The notes under the pieces were generated by a model. The model had not been told where the DNA came from and did not search any database. It was given only the letters and a program-made list of their open reading frames with translations. The position numbers were made by a program, and so were the translations under genes. This document shows positions 19,748-29,384 of a DNA stretch of 64,000 nt, piece after piece; position 1 is the first letter of the stretch, and the number at the start of each line of letters is the position of its first letter. The stretch spans positions 2,046,001-2,110,000 of the forward strand of contig NZ_CP089746.1 in the NCBI RefSeq assembly GCF_029541745.1. The letters run 5' to 3'. The stretch is from Streptomyces sp. LX-29. GTDB taxonomy: Bacteria > Actinomycetota > Actinomycetes > Streptomycetales > Streptomycetaceae.

Positions 19748-20253
19748 CCATCGGAGGGGTCCCGGCGAGGGCTGGGCGCGCGGCGCGCGCGGCCGCGTTG
19801 AAGGCCGTACAGGCCGCGCTGGCGGCCGAGCACGCGGCGGTCTACGGCTACGGCGTCGTGGGCGGCCGGATCGGCGACGACCGGCTCGACGAGGCGCGCG
19901 AGGGGTACGCGGCCCATCGGGCGCGGCGGGACGCGCTGGAGCGCACCGTACGGAAGCTGGGCGCCACCCCGGTCAGCGCCGCGGCCGCGTACGCGCTGCC
20001 CTTCCCGGTGCCGGACGCGGCGGCGGCGGTGCGGTTCGCGGCGGAGCTGGAGCAGCGGGTGTCGGGCGCGTACGCGGACCTCGTGCGGGCCGCGGACGGC
20101 GCGCTGCGACGCGAGGCGGCGGGCGCGCTGCGCGAAGCGGCGGTCCGCTCGGTTCGCTGGCGCGGCGGCGGCGTAGCCTTCCCTGGGCTGGCCGAGCGCA
20201 CCGCGTCGAAGGGCCCGGCCACTCCGGCGCGCAGCAAGGCCGACGCCCGCTGA
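19744..20253 (+). CDS. Ferritin-like domain protein (DUF4439)
   Basis: 169 residues. It has the DUF4439 pattern ALKAVQAALAAEHAAVYGYG, then VVGGRIGDDRLDEAREGYAAHRARRDALE and a second helical pair with AAELEQRVSGAYADLV. This is a four-helix ferritin-like fold. The Glu and His residues of AAEHAAVYGYG and the YAAHRARRD stretch are where carboxylate/His metal ligands would sit, but metal binding is not shown by the sequence. AGGGGA lies 7 bases before the ATG. It overlaps the preceding ORF by 4 bases and is followed 124 bp later by the APH-like gene. Cytoplasmic; function unknown. Confidence 0.88.
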   Translation: MTIGGVPARAGRAARAAALKAVQAALAAEHAAVYGYGVVGGRIGDDRLDEAREGYAAHRARRDALERTVRKLGATPVSAAAAYALPFPVPDAAAAVRFAAELEQRVSGAYADLVRAADGALRREAAGALREAAVRSVRWRGGGVAFPGLAERTASKGPATPARSKADAR

Positions 20254-20377
20254 ACGACCGTGGCGCACGCCGGGACACCCCGGCCCCGCCGGTCGCCCGT
20301 CAGGCACCGGGTAGCCGACGACCGACAGCTGAATGACCGACGACGACGATGAAGACGATGAAGGGGACTGCTCAGGA

Positions 20378-21322
20378 ATGGCAGCAGCACCGCAGCCCGG
20401 CGGCCGGGACACGGCCCCCATCACACCGCCGCAGCGGCTGCTGAATGCGCTGAGCGACATCTCCGAGGGCCCGGTGCGGGCCTGGCTGGACGCGCTGCCC
20501 GCCACCGTCGAACGACAGTTGGCGGACTGGGAGCTGACGCTGGAGCGGGTCCAGGTCCCCGGCGGCCTGGGCAGCCTGGTCGCGCTCGTGCGGCAGGCCG
20601 ACGGGACCCCCGCGGCACTGAAGTTCCCGGTGCCGGGGCCCGCCGCGCGGTACGAGGCGGCGGCCCTGGAGCACTGGGACGGCTGGGGCGCGGTGCGACT
20701 GCTGCGCGCCGACGCCGAGTCGGGCGCGCTGCTGCTGGAGCGGCTGCGCGCCTCCGTGACGCTGCGTTCGCTGGCGGAGGCGAAGGCGATGCTGGAGGCG
20801 GCCGGCACGGTGCGGCGGCTGTGGGTGCCGCCGGCCGACGACCATCCGTTCTCCACGCTCGTCGAGCGGACGGAGGCGGACGCGGACGCGCTGCGCGCCC
20901 TGGAGGCGCGGGGTTCGGCCGCCGACGCCGGGCCGCTTCTGGAGGAGGCCCTGACCCTGCGCGCCGAGTTGGCCGCGTCCACGCCCGAACAGGTGCTGCT
21001 GCACGGCGACTTCCGGCAGGGCAAGGTGCTCGCCGGCGAGCGGGCGCCCTGGCTCGCGGTCGGGCCGAAGCCGGTGGTCGGCGAGCACGCCTACGACCTC
21101 GCGCGGCTGGTACTCGACCGCTACGAGGACCTGGCCGCGGGCTCCGGCCCCGCGGCCGCCACCCGACGCCGCGTCACCCGGCTCGCCGACTCCCTGGACG
21201 TCGACCGCGACCGCCTCCGCGGCTGGGCCCTCTACCGCGCGGTCGAAGAAGGGCTCCGCGCGATGGCCGCCGGCGAGCGTCGGCGCGGCGAGCTGCTCCT
21301 GGAGTTCGCGGGCTGGCTGTAG
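20378..21322 (+). CDS. APH-like kinase fold protein, probably inactive
   Basis: 314 residues. It resembles the aminoglycoside/hydroxyurea phosphotransferase family (APH(6)/hur type) over its full length: LVALVRQADGTPAALKFPVP is the ATP-binding N-lobe with its Lys, and LLHGDFRQGK is the catalytic loop. The usual loop is HGDxxxxN and the usual metal motif is ID-P-K. Here Asp211 is kept, but Asn is Lys216 and the second Asp is Gly229 (AVGPK). Metal-ATP binding should therefore be weak or lost. I chose the ATG at 20378 (AAGGGGA upstream) over one 15 codons earlier. It closes the plus-strand lipoprotein/ferritin-like gene set. It should not be read as an antibiotic-resistance gene without test. 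Confidence 0.85.
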   Translation: MAAAPQPGGRDTAPITPPQRLLNALSDISEGPVRAWLDALPATVERQLADWELTLERVQVPGGLGSLVALVRQADGTPAALKFPVPGPAARYEAAALEHWDGWGAVRLLRADAESGALLLERLRASVTLRSLAEAKAMLEAAGTVRRLWVPPADDHPFSTLVERTEADADALRALEARGSAADAGPLLEEALTLRAELAASTPEQVLLHGDFRQGKVLAGERAPWLAVGPKPVVGEHAYDLARLVLDRYEDLAAGSGPAAATRRRVTRLADSLDVDRDRLRGWALYRAVEEGLRAMAAGERRRGELLLEFAGWL

Positions 21323-21328
21323 CCGCCC

Positions 21329-21366
21329 GCCGCGCGGGGCACCGCGGAAGCGCCGGCCCGCGCGGC
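21329..21366. terminator. Hairpin after APH-like gene
   Basis: A perfect 10-bp stem, GCCGCGCGGG (21329-21338) with its complement (21357-21366), and an 18-nt loop start 7 bp after the stop codon. It lies between convergent genes (proS ends at 21619). The rest of the 296-bp gap shows only short GGGCGGCTCGC direct repeats. Confidence 0.65.
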
Positions 21367-21618
21367 AGGATCTGCGGGGGTGCCGGGTGCGGTGGACCCC
21401 CGCGTACGGGCGCACACCGCGCGGGCGTGTCCTCGGACGCGGCCCCGCGCGGTGCTCGGATATCCGGGTGCGTCCGGCGAGCCCCCAGGTCCCGGCGCGC
21501 CGCACGGTCCCGGCGGGCCCGCCGAGTCGGGCGGCTCGCAGGATCGGGCGGCTCGCCGGGTTCCGAACGGCCCGCCCGGCCGGGTGCCTGCCGACGCGGA
21601 TGGCCGGCGGGTCGGGCG

Positions 21619-23319
21619 TCAGGCCGTGAGTCGGCCGACGGCCTCCTCGACCGGGAGGTCCTGACGCTCGCCGGTGCGGCGGTCCTTGAGCTCGACGAGG
21701 CCGTCCTTGGCCCCCCGGCCCACGATGAGGATGGTGGGCACGCCGATGAGCTCCGCGTCGGTGAACTTGACCCCGGGAGAGACGCCCGCGCGGTCGTCGA
21801 CCATGACCCGCACTCCGGCCGCGCCGAGCCTCTCGGCGATGTCCAGGGCGAGTTCGGTCTGCAGTGCCTTGCCCGCCGCGACGATGTGCACGTCGGCGGG
21901 TGCGACCTCGCGCGGCCAGCACAGACCGGCCTCGTCGTGGGTCTGCTCGGCCAGGGCGGCCACCGCGCGGGAGACGCCGATGCCGTAGGAGCCCATGGTG
22001 ACGCGGACCGGCTTGCCCTCCTGGCCCAGGACGTCGAGCTGGAAGGTGTCGGTGTACTTGCGGCCGAGCTGGAAGATGTGGCCGATCTCGATCGCCCGGT
22101 CGAGCGCGATGCCGGCGCCGCAGTTCGGGCAGGGGTCGCCGGGCTCGACCACGACGACGTCCAGGTACCGGTCGACCTGGAAGTCCCGGCCGCAGACGAC
22201 GTTCCTGGCGTGCGTGTCGGGCTTGTTGGCGCCGGTCACCCAGGCGGTGCCGGGGGCGACGCGCGGATCGGCGAGGTAGCGGAAGGCGGTGCCGGCCATG
22301 CCCTGCGGACCGACGTAGCCCCGGACGAGATCGGGCCGGTCGGTGAAGTCCTCGGCGGTGACCAGTTCCACCACCGCGGGCGCCAGATGCTCGGCCAGCT
22401 TGCCGAGGTCGACCTCGCGGTCCCCGGGCACGCCGATCGCGGTGATCTCGCCGTCGACCTTGACCAGGAGGTTCTTGAGGGTGGCGGAGGCGGGGACGCC
22501 CAGGTGCTCGGCGAGGGTCTCGATGGTCGGGGTGTCCGGGGTGTCCAGTTCCTCGACCGGGCCGTGCTCCACGCCCTCGACCGGCGGCACGGTGACCGTC
22601 ACGGCCTCCGTGTTGGCGGCGTAGTCGCAGTTCGGGCAGTCGACGAAGGTGTCCTCGCCGGCCGCGGCCGGGGCCAGGAACTCCTCCGACGCCGAGCCGC
22701 CCATCGCGCCCGAGACCGCCGAGACGACGCGGTAGTCGAGGCCCAGCCGGGCGAAGATCCGCTGGTACGCCTCGCGGTGCAGCCGGTAGGACTCGGCCAG
22801 CCCCGCGTCGTCGGTGTCGAAGGAGTACGAGTCCTTCATCTGGAACTCGCGTCCCCGCAGCACGCCGGAGCGCGGCCGCGCCTCGTCCCGGTACTTCGTC
22901 TGGATCTGGTAGAGGATCACCGGCAGGTCCTTGTAGGACGTGCACTGGTCCTTGACCGTCTGGGTGAAGATCTCCTCGTGGGTGGGTCCGAGCAGGTAGT
23001 CGGCGCCCTTGCGGTCCTTGAGCCGGAAGAGCAGGTCGCCGTACTCGTCCCAGCGGCCGCTCGCCTCGTACGCCTCACGCGGCAGCAGCGCCGGCAGCAG
23101 CACCTCCTGGGCGCCGATCGCGTCCATCTCCTCGCGCACCACACGGGAGACGTTCTCCAGCACCTTCTTGCCGAGCGGCAGCCAGGTCCACACGCCCGCG
23201 GAGGAGCGACGCACATAGCCGGCGCGCACCAGCAGCTTGTGGCTGGCGGTCTCGGCGTCGGCCGGGTCGTCCCGCAGCGTCTTCAGCATCATCCTGGACA
23301 TGCGCTGGACGTGGACCAT
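21619..23319 (-). CDS. proS: Prolyl-tRNA synthetase
   Basis: 566 residues; ATG with AGGAG 8 bases upstream. It charges tRNA-Pro. Class II motifs are present: the motif 2 region [21 protein letters not shown] in two parts, TGANKP-like loops in the inserted editing domain (residues ~230-390, [11 protein letters not shown]), motif 3 [17 protein letters not shown], and the C-terminal anticodon-binding domain. It is the long bacterial (E. coli-like) type with editing insertion. It is transcribed alone on the minus strand; the acetyltransferase gene starts downstream in the same direction. Confidence 0.98.
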   Translation of the reverse strand: MVHVQRMSRMMLKTLRDDPADAETASHKLLVRAGYVRRSSAGVWTWLPLGKKVLENVSRVVREEMDAIGAQEVLLPALLPREAYEASGRWDEYGDLLFRLKDRKGADYLLGPTHEEIFTQTVKDQCTSYKDLPVILYQIQTKYRDEARPRSGVLRGREFQMKDSYSFDTDDAGLAESYRLHREAYQRIFARLGLDYRVVSAVSGAMGGSASEEFLAPAAAGEDTFVDCPNCDYAANTEAVTVTVPPVEGVEHGPVEELDTPDTPTIETLAEHLGVPASATLKNLLVKVDGEITAIGVPGDREVDLGKLAEHLAPAVVELVTAEDFTDRPDLVRGYVGPQGMAGTAFRYLADPRVAPGTAWVTGANKPDTHARNVVCGRDFQVDRYLDVVVVEPGDPCPNCGAGIALDRAIEIGHIFQLGRKYTDTFQLDVLGQEGKPVRVTMGSYGIGVSRAVAALAEQTHDEAGLCWPREVAPADVHIVAAGKALQTELALDIAERLGAAGVRVMVDDRAGVSPGVKFTDAELIGVPTILIVGRGAKDGLVELKDRRTGERQDLPVEEAVGRLTA

Positions 23320-23479
23320 GATCTTCTCCTGCGGCGTGGCTGGTGGCGCTGTGCGCTCGTGCGACGGGGACGTGCGAGAGGTTAGCTCCGGCGGTCGGCA
23401 TCGGGGAAATGAGTTGTGCCCCGCCGAACGGGTCGTGCATGCATTCCTGCCTGCTGAACGGCCTCGGGTCGGTGGTGCC

Positions 23480-24019
23480 CTAGAGGTGGCGGTGCAGCGG
23501 CAGCCAGGCTCCCATCACCGCGTAGGGGCTGGGCGCGCTGGGGAAGACCACCGCGCGAGCGAGGTCCCGGTAGCCGAGGCTTCGGTACAGGGCGCGCGCC
23601 GGGGACTCCGTGTCGATCGCCGAGAGGATGGAGCGCGGCTCGCTGGCGCCGTCGGTGATCGTCGTGATGAGGGATCGGCCGATCCCCCGGTTCTGGTACG
23701 CCGGGTGCACATGCAGCTCCGTGATCACGAACGAGTCGCTCAGCCAGTCCTCGAATCCGGTGGCGCGCAGATACGGTTCGACGACCGTGGACCACCAGTG
23801 CGTGCGATCGTTGGGCATGCCGTACACGAAGCCGACGAGGCGGCCGGTGTCGGTGGTGGCGCCCAGTGCGCGCGCCCCGGGGCTGGTGAGATGGCGCAGC
23901 ACGATGTGGCGTCGTACGCCGACCTCCTCCTCCGTGAGGCCGAAGGCGAGCGCCTGCACGGCGAGGGCGTCGTCCACCCGTGCGGCGAGATCGAGTGGCC
24001 CGACGACGACGTCATCCAT
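23480..24019 (-). CDS. GNAT family N-acetyltransferase
   Basis: 179 residues. The acetyl-CoA binding segment is clear: [18 protein letters not shown] (the R/Q-x-x-G-x-G/A motif), followed by [20 protein letters not shown]. Substrate unknown. The [18 protein letters not shown] strand matches the central beta bulge of the fold. The ATG at 24019 is preceded by AGGG. It lies 105 bp after the second GNAT gene, which is transcribed the same way, and 160 bp upstream of nothing co-directional except the next gene to the left, which is proS starting at 23319; read-through into proS is possible. Confidence 0.9.
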   Translation of the reverse strand: MDDVVVGPLDLAARVDDALAVQALAFGLTEEEVGVRRHIVLRHLTSPGARALGATTDTGRLVGFVYGMPNDRTHWWSTVVEPYLRATGFEDWLSDSFVITELHVHPAYQNRGIGRSLITTITDGASEPRSILSAIDTESPARALYRSLGYRDLARAVVFPSAPSPYAVMGAWLPLHRHL

Positions 24020-24124
24020 GGCGGCACCCTACTGGGCCGCGACCGGCCGTGGATCGGAACAGCGCGCCGGGGGAGGACGGGGGGCAGGACGGGAATGAGG
24101 GCGGGGTGAGGAGGCGCGGGCGGC

Positions 24125-24967
24125 TCAGAAGAGCACGCTCATGAACGCCCCGACCTCCGCGAAGCCGACGCGGCGGTAGGCGGCGCGGGCGGCGGTGTTG
24201 AAGTCGTTGACGTACAGGCTGGCGACCGGGGCGACCTCGCGCAGCGCGTAGCCGAGGACCGCCGCCATGCCGATCTCCGACAGCCCGCGGCCGCGGTACT
24301 CGGGAGCCACCCACACGCCCTGGATCTGGCACGCCTGAGGGGTGGCGGCGCCGATCTCGGCCTTGAAGACGACCTGGCCGTTCTCGACCCGGGCGAAGGA
24401 GCGGCCGGCGCCGACCAGCTCGGCGACCCGCGCCTGGTAGAGCAGCCCGCCGTCACCGGCGAGCGGGGAGACCCCGACCTCCTCGGTGAACATGGCCACG
24501 CACGCCGGCATGATCAGGTCCATCTCGTCCTTGCGGATGCGGCGCACCAGGGGGTCGGGGGCGACATCGGCGGGCATCGAGGTGGTGACCATCAGCGGCT
24601 GGTGCGAGCGGACCTCGCGGGCGGGGCCCCAGCTCGGTTCGAGCAGCGACCACAGCTCGGCGGTGGCCTCGGCGGGGCCGACGATGGAGGAGCAGCGCCG
24701 GCCGGAGCGGCGGGCGCGCTCCGCGAAGGCGTGCACGGCCTCGGAGGTGGCGCAGATGGGGACGAGGTTGGCGCCGGCGTAGCAGAGTGATTCCAGTCGG
24801 CCGCCGCTGTACCAGCCCCACATCTCGCCGCCGAGCCGCCACGGGTCGAGTCCGGCCGCCTGGACGCGGGCGGTCACGAAGGCGTTGGAGACCGGGTCGC
24901 GGTCGAGGACCGCGAGCGCGGCGTCGAGCTCGCCGGGCTCCAGCACCCTGGTGGTGGTCGTCAGCAC
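24125..24967 (-). CDS. DUF4081 / GNAT acetyltransferase
   Basis: 280 residues in two parts. The N-terminal ~120 residues match the DUF4081 type seen before GNAT domains in actinobacteria (RLESLCYAGANLVPI). The C-terminal GNAT domain has IQGVWVAPEYRGRGLSEIGM for acetyl-CoA and SLYVNDFNTAARAAYRRVGF. The family is conserved next to ispG/proS in Streptomyces, with unknown substrate. Start GTG at 24967, with GAGG about 11 bases upstream. The 460-bp space upstream holds a large inverted repeat. Confidence 0.9.
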   Translation of the reverse strand: MLTTTTRVLEPGELDAALAVLDRDPVSNAFVTARVQAAGLDPWRLGGEMWGWYSGGRLESLCYAGANLVPICATSEAVHAFAERARRSGRRCSSIVGPAEATAELWSLLEPSWGPAREVRSHQPLMVTTSMPADVAPDPLVRRIRKDEMDLIMPACVAMFTEEVGVSPLAGDGGLLYQARVAELVGAGRSFARVENGQVVFKAEIGAATPQACQIQGVWVAPEYRGRGLSEIGMAAVLGYALREVAPVASLYVNDFNTAARAAYRRVGFAEVGAFMSVLF

Positions 24968-25429
24968 GTGTCGGTCTGCCTCACCGTTGCGGGGCCACGG
25001 GGGCCGGGGGACTCGATCTCACGAACTGTACCTCGGGCGTTTGCGCGGGTGCCCGGCGCGTATGGGACGTTCGCGGAGCCGTGTGTGCGGGGCCGGGGCT
25101 GTGCGTGGGGGGCCGGGGACGGGGCCTCCGGGTCAGGGGTCCGGGACCGTATATTTACGGGCAAGTAACCCAACACGCGGCGCTCTCGCTCTTTGCCCAC
25201 AAATATACGGAAGCGTCCCGGACCTCCCTGCCCCTGCGGCCCCGCCCCCTCCCGCCGTCTCCCGGCTGGCCGAGGACGGGGGGAGGCCGCCCTGGTTCCT
25301 GCCGAGTTCCGTCGTCTGGCGGTCTCGCCCGCTGCCGTCCGTCGCCTGGCGGCTCTTGGTGCCTGCCCTGGTCCCGCTGACTTCCGTCGTCTGGCGGCCG
25401 GGCCCCTGTCGGGTGGGTGGCTCTGGCGT
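24968..25429. other. Intergenic region ispG-GNAT, 462 bp
   Basis: I see no gene. It contains the long AT-centred inverted repeat at 25138-25224 and, nearer ispG, two direct copies of TTCCGTCGTCTGGCGG (around 25308 and 25381) with a degenerate third between them. The promoter of the GNAT gene should be on its left side. Confidence 0.55.
25138..25224. repeat. Long inverted repeat with AT-rich arms
   Basis: The left arm (25138-25165) and right arm (25191-25224) are complementary over GGTCCGGGAC, then CGTATATTT, then GGGCAA. The right arm has a 4-nt insertion and two mismatches. The spacer is about 25 nt. The TATATTT cores stand out in DNA that is otherwise mostly G and C. It could fold as a cruciform or RNA hairpin between ispG and the GNAT gene, or bind a dimeric regulator twice. 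Confidence 0.85.
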
Positions 25430-26587
25430 TCAGCCGGCTACGGAGACCTGAGGCTCGCCCGAGGGGATGCCGTCCTGCTCCATCTGCTCGGCGAGCTTCA
25501 TGGCCTCTTCGATGAGGGTCTCGACGATCTTCGACTCGGGCACCGTCTTGATCACCTCGCCCTTCACGAAGATCTGCCCCTTACCGTTGCCCGAGGCCAC
25601 CCCGAGGTCGGCCTCCCGAGCCTCGCCGGGACCGTTCACCACACAGCCCATCACCGCGACCCGCAGCGGCACCTCCATGCCCTCCAGACCCGCCGTCACC
25701 TGATCGGCCAGCTTGTAGACATCCACCTGGGCCCGGCCACAGGACGGGCAGGAGACGATCTCCAGACGGCGCTGGCGCAGGTTGAGCGACTCCAGGATCT
25801 GGATGCCGACCTTGACCTCCTCCGCCGGCGGGGCGGAGAGGGAGACGCGGATGGTGTCGCCGATGCCCTCCGAGAGCAGGGCACCGAAGGCCACCGCGGA
25901 CTTGATGGTGCCCTGGAAGGCGGGGCCCGCCTCGGTGACGCCCAGGTGGAGCGGGTAGTCGCACTGGGCGGCGAGCTGCCGGTAGGCGTTGACCATGACC
26001 ACCGGGTCGTTGTGCTTGACGGAGATCTTGATGTCCCTGAAGCCGTGCTCCTCGAACAGCGAGCACTCCCACAGCGCCGACTCCACCAGCGCCTCCGGGG
26101 TGGCCTTGCCGTACTTGGCCAGCAGCCGCTTGTCGAGAGAGCCGGCGTTGACACCGATACGGATCGGGACACCGGCGTCGGACGCCGCCTTCGCGATCTC
26201 CTTCACCTTGTCGTCGAACTGCCGGATATTGCCCGGATTGACCCGCACCGCCGCACAACCGGCGTCGATCGCCGCGAACACGTACTTCGGCTGGAAGTGG
26301 ATATCCGCGATCACCGGGATCTGCGACTTCCTCGCGATCACCGACAACGCCTCCGCGTCATCCTGCGACGGACACGCCACCCGCACGATCTGACAACCCG
26401 AGGCCGTCAACTCCGCGATCTGCTGCAACGTCGCACCGATGTCCGCCGTCACCGTCGTCGTCATGGACTGCACCGACACCGGCGCGTCCCCACCCACCGC
26501 CACCGACCCGACCTGGATCTTGCGGCTCACACGGCGGTCGGCGAGCTTGGTCGGTACGGAAGGCATTCCGAGCGAAATCGCGGTCAT
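25430..26587 (-). CDS. ispG: 4-hydroxy-3-methylbut-2-enyl diphosphate synthase
   Basis: 385 residues. IspG (GcpE) reduces MEcPP to HMBPP in the MEP isoprenoid pathway, using a [4Fe-4S] cluster. The TIM-barrel half is evident ([46 protein letters not shown]). The cluster ligands are in ISCPSCGR-type VSCPSCGR and [11 protein letters not shown]. The ATG at 26587 has only a GGGG about 10 bases upstream. It sits 176 bp after the site-2 protease gene and is oriented the same way, with a hairpin between them. Together with dxr it makes a partial MEP gene cluster. Confidence 0.98.
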   Translation of the reverse strand: MTAISLGMPSVPTKLADRRVSRKIQVGSVAVGGDAPVSVQSMTTTVTADIGATLQQIAELTASGCQIVRVACPSQDDAEALSVIARKSQIPVIADIHFQPKYVFAAIDAGCAAVRVNPGNIRQFDDKVKEIAKAASDAGVPIRIGVNAGSLDKRLLAKYGKATPEALVESALWECSLFEEHGFRDIKISVKHNDPVVMVNAYRQLAAQCDYPLHLGVTEAGPAFQGTIKSAVAFGALLSEGIGDTIRVSLSAPPAEEVKVGIQILESLNLRQRRLEIVSCPSCGRAQVDVYKLADQVTAGLEGMEVPLRVAVMGCVVNGPGEAREADLGVASGNGKGQIFVKGEVIKTVPESKIVETLIEEAMKLAEQMEQDGIPSGEPQVSVAG

Positions 26588-26702
26588 GTTGCGGCAACCC
26601 CAAGGTATGGATCAAGGTCCCGAGATCGGCGGGCTCCAGGGTTCGAGGTTACGGCACCGCCAGACCGCCGAGCACATCGCGCCCCCGCCCCCGAACACAC
26701 GT

Positions 26703-26735
26703 CGGCGGCCGGGCGTGCATGCCACCCGGCCGCCG
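26703..26735 (-). terminator. Hairpin between site-2 protease gene and ispG
   Basis: An 11-bp perfect stem, CGGCGGCCGGG (26703-26713) with its complement (26725-26735), closes an 11-nt loop. It lies 29 bp after the protease stop. It may end or attenuate transcription before ispG. Confidence 0.7.
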
Positions 26736-26763
26736 TATGTCCTTCCGGTGAAGGGCGTGTGCG

Positions 26764-28068
26764 TCAGCTGATCCGTACCGGATTCACCACATCCGCTATC
26801 AGCACCAGGAGGGTGAAGCAGATGAAGATCCCGGCGACGACATAGGCGACCGGCATGAGCTTGGCCACGTCGAAGGGTCCGGGGTCGGGCCGCCGCACCA
26901 GCCGTGCCACATGCCGGCGGATCGACTCCCACACCGCGCCCGCGATGTGCCCGCCGTCCAGCGGCAGCAGCGGCAGCATGTTGAACAGGAAGAGGGAGAG
27001 GTTGAAGCCCGCCAGCAGGAAGAGCATCATCGCGACCTGCTGGGAGGCCGGGATGTCCAGCTGCGGGATCTCGCCGCCGACCCGTGCCGCGCCGACGACG
27101 CCCATCGGGGAGTCCGCCTTGCGCTCCCCGCCGCCGAAGGCCGCGTCCCACAGGTCGGGGACCTTGGAGGGGAGAGAGATCAGCGAGTCGACGCCGTCCT
27201 CGACCATGGTGCCCATGCGGTCGACGGACTCGCCGAAGGACTGCTTGACGACGCCGTTGGCCGGGGCGAAGCCGAGGAAGCCCGCCTTGATGTAGCTGCC
27301 CTCGACGTAGCCGCCCCTGCCGTCGGTCTTGGCCACCTCGTTCTGGATGAGGTTGGCGTGCAGCTCCTTGCGCTCGCCGTCGCGCTCGACGGTGATCGTG
27401 GCCGGGCCGATGGTCTTGCGGATGTTCTGCTGGAGGGTGGACCAGTCGGGGGTCGGGTGCCCGTTGAAGGCGACGATCTTGTCGCCGGCGCGCAGCCCGG
27501 CTGCCTTGGCCGGGGAGTCCTTGGCACCCGCGGGGCACTTGTCGGTGTCCTTGGCGGAGGCCGCGACCACGCACTTGTTGACCGAGCCGACCGTTGTCGT
27601 CTGCGTGTTGATCCCGAAGGTCGTCATCACGCCGAGGAAGATCACGACGGCCAGCACCAGGTTCATGAACGGGCCGGCGAACATCACGATGACGCGCTTC
27701 CACGGCTTGCGCGTGTAGAACAGCCGGGTCTCGTCGCCGGGCTTGAGCTCTTCGTAGGCGGCTGACCTGGCGTCCTCGATCATGCCGCGCCACGGCGAGG
27801 TGGAGCGCGCGACGATCTTGCCGTCGTCGCCGGGCGGGAACATCCCGATCATCCGGATGTAGCCGCCGAGCGGGATGGCCTTGATCCCGTACTCCGTCTC
27901 GCCCTTCCGCCGGGAGAAGATCGTCGGCCCGAAGCCGACCATGTACTGCGGCACCCGGATGCCGAAGAGCTTGGCCGTGGAGAGGTGGCCGAGCTCGTGC
28001 CAGGCGATGGAGAACAGAAGTCCGAGGACGAATACGACTATGCCGAGGACGGTCATCAGTGCCGTCAT
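26764..28068 (-). CDS. RseP-like site-2 membrane metalloprotease
   Basis: 434 residues. It is an intramembrane zinc protease of the M50/RseP class, which cuts transmembrane anti-sigma factors or signal-peptide remnants. The HELGH zinc motif lies in the first membrane helix (residues ~24-28), followed by [26 protein letters not shown], a PDZ domain (~200-280, [13 protein letters not shown]), and the third zinc ligand in [12 protein letters not shown] of a C-terminal helix. The start ATG overlaps the dxr stop as ATGA, so it is translationally coupled to dxr. The dxr-rseP-ispG order is common in bacteria. The target here is unknown. Confidence 0.96.
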   Translation of the reverse strand: MTALMTVLGIVVFVLGLLFSIAWHELGHLSTAKLFGIRVPQYMVGFGPTIFSRRKGETEYGIKAIPLGGYIRMIGMFPPGDDGKIVARSTSPWRGMIEDARSAAYEELKPGDETRLFYTRKPWKRVIVMFAGPFMNLVLAVVIFLGVMTTFGINTQTTTVGSVNKCVVAASAKDTDKCPAGAKDSPAKAAGLRAGDKIVAFNGHPTPDWSTLQQNIRKTIGPATITVERDGERKELHANLIQNEVAKTDGRGGYVEGSYIKAGFLGFAPANGVVKQSFGESVDRMGTMVEDGVDSLISLPSKVPDLWDAAFGGGERKADSPMGVVGAARVGGEIPQLDIPASQQVAMMLFLLAGFNLSLFLFNMLPLLPLDGGHIAGAVWESIRRHVARLVRRPDPGPFDVAKLMPVAYVVAGIFICFTLLVLIADVVNPVRIS

Positions 28069-29384
28069 ACGCGAGCCTCCGGGGTCGACGTGGCCTTCGC
28101 CGCACGAGCGGCCAGTTCACGGGCGCGGGCGCGGGCCCACGTCTCCGCTTCCAGGACGTCCGCGACGGTCAGCCGGGTTCCCGTGGCGGGTGTCCCGCTC
28201 TGCTGCGCTCCGCCTTGGCTCATGTTCACGACTCCGGATGCCAGACCCTCGGCCACCACTTCCGCGACCGTATCGACAATGCCATTGAAGGGCAGCTTGC
28301 GCGCCAGGAACGCGTCGACACACTCCTCGTTCGCGGCGTTGAAGACGGCAGGCGCGGTCCCGCCCAGGGTCCCCACGTGCCGGGCCAGGCCGACCGAGGG
28401 GAACGCCTCGTCGTCGAGCGGGAAGAACTCCCAGCTCGCGGCCTTGGTCCAGTCGCAGCCGGGGGCCGCGTCCGCGACCCGCTCCGGCCAGCCGAGACCC
28501 AGGGCGATCGGCATCCGCATGTCGGGCGGGCTCACCTGGGCGAGCGTGGAGCCGTCGGTGAACTCGACCATCGAGTGGATGTAGGACTGCGGGTGGACGA
28601 CGACCTCGATGCGGTCGAAGGGGATGTCGAAGAGCAGGTGCGCCTCGATCACCTCCAGGCCCTTGTTGACCAGCGTCGCGGAGTTGATCGTGACGACCGG
28701 GCCCATGGCCCAGGTGGGGTGCGCCAGCGCCTGCTCGGGGGTGACCTGGGTCAGCTCGTGCTTCGACCGGCCTCTGAACGGGCCGCCGGAGGCGGTGACC
28801 ACCAGCTTGCGGACCTCCCGGCGGGTGCCGCCCAGCAGCGCCTGGAAGAGCGCGGAGTGCTCGGAGTCGACCGGCACGATCTGGCCGGGCTTGGCGACCG
28901 CCTTGACCAGCGGCCCACCGACGATCAGCGACTCCTTGTTGGCCAGCACCAACACCCGGCCCGCCTCCAGGGCGGCCAGAGTGGGGGCGAGGCCGATGGA
29001 GCCGGTGATGCCGTTGAGCACGGAGTGGCACGGGGAGGCGGCCAGCTCGGTGGCGGCGTCGGGCCCGGCCAGGATCTCGGGCAGCGGCTCGCCGGTCCCG
29101 TACGCGGCGGCCAGTGCCTCCCGCAGTGCGGGCACCTTGTCCGCCTGGGAGACCGCGACGGTGCCCACCCGAAGCTTGCGGGCCTGCTCCGCGAGCAGCT
29201 CGACCCGGCCGCCGGCGGCGGAGAGTGCGGTCACGCGGAAGCGGTCGGGGTTGCGCAGCACCACGTCGATGGCCTGGGTGCCGATCGATCCGGTGGAGCC
29301 CAGGATCACGATGTCGCGGGGGGCTCCGTCGGCGGCGGTGGCCGCCGGGAAGCGGAGGTGCGGGTCAGCCAGGGAGTCCGTCAT
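28065..29384 (-). CDS. dxr: 1-deoxy-D-xylulose 5-phosphate reductoisomerase
   Basis: 439 residues. Dxr makes MEP from DXP with NADPH, the committed step of the MEP pathway. The Rossmann motif is [32 protein letters not shown] and the catalytic-loop region [11 protein letters not shown] (metal-binding Asp and Glu) are present, as is [10 protein letters not shown] set the start at the ATG at 29384 ([12 protein letters not shown]), where a Streptomyces Dxr begins; a longer frame has no support. A run of six G directly abuts the start, so the ribosome site is poor. It is the first gene of the dxr-rseP unit. Confidence 0.97.
   Translation of the reverse strand: MTDSLADPHLRFPAATAADGAPRDIVILGSTGSIGTQAIDVVLRNPDRFRVTALSAAGGRVELLAEQARKLRVGTVAVSQADKVPALREALAAAYGTGEPLPEILAGPDAATELAASPCHSVLNGITGSIGLAPTLAALEAGRVLVLANKESLIVGGPLVKAVAKPGQIVPVDSEHSALFQALLGGTRREVRKLVVTASGGPFRGRSKHELTQVTPEQALAHPTWAMGPVVTINSATLVNKGLEVIEAHLLFDIPFDRIEVVVHPQSYIHSMVEFTDGSTLAQVSPPDMRMPIALGLGWPERVADAAPGCDWTKAASWEFFPLDDEAFPSVGLARHVGTLGGTAPAVFNAANEECVDAFLARKLPFNGIVDTVAEVVAEGLASGVVNMSQGGAQQSGTPATGTRLTVADVLEAETWARARARELAARAAKATSTPEARV

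Noticed and set aside
19072..21024. Long minus-strand open frame (650 codons) opposite the lipoprotein/DUF4439/APH genes
   Set aside because: It is a GC-rich shadow: no family similarity, Arg/Pro/Ala-rich composition, and it lies opposite three recognisable proteins with good ribosome sites.
20378..21322. Aminoglycoside resistance gene
   Set aside because: The fold matches the APH family, but Asn and Asp of the metal site are replaced, so a resistance function is not supported.
20372..22945. Minus-strand frame of 857 codons spanning the APH-like gene and proS
   Set aside because: It overlaps proS in another frame and reads as Arg/Gly/Pro-rich sequence typical of out-of-frame Streptomyces DNA.
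24961..25200. Small minus-strand frame in the ispG-GNAT gap
   Set aside because: It crosses the inverted repeat, overlaps the GNAT start and has no similarity or ribosome site.
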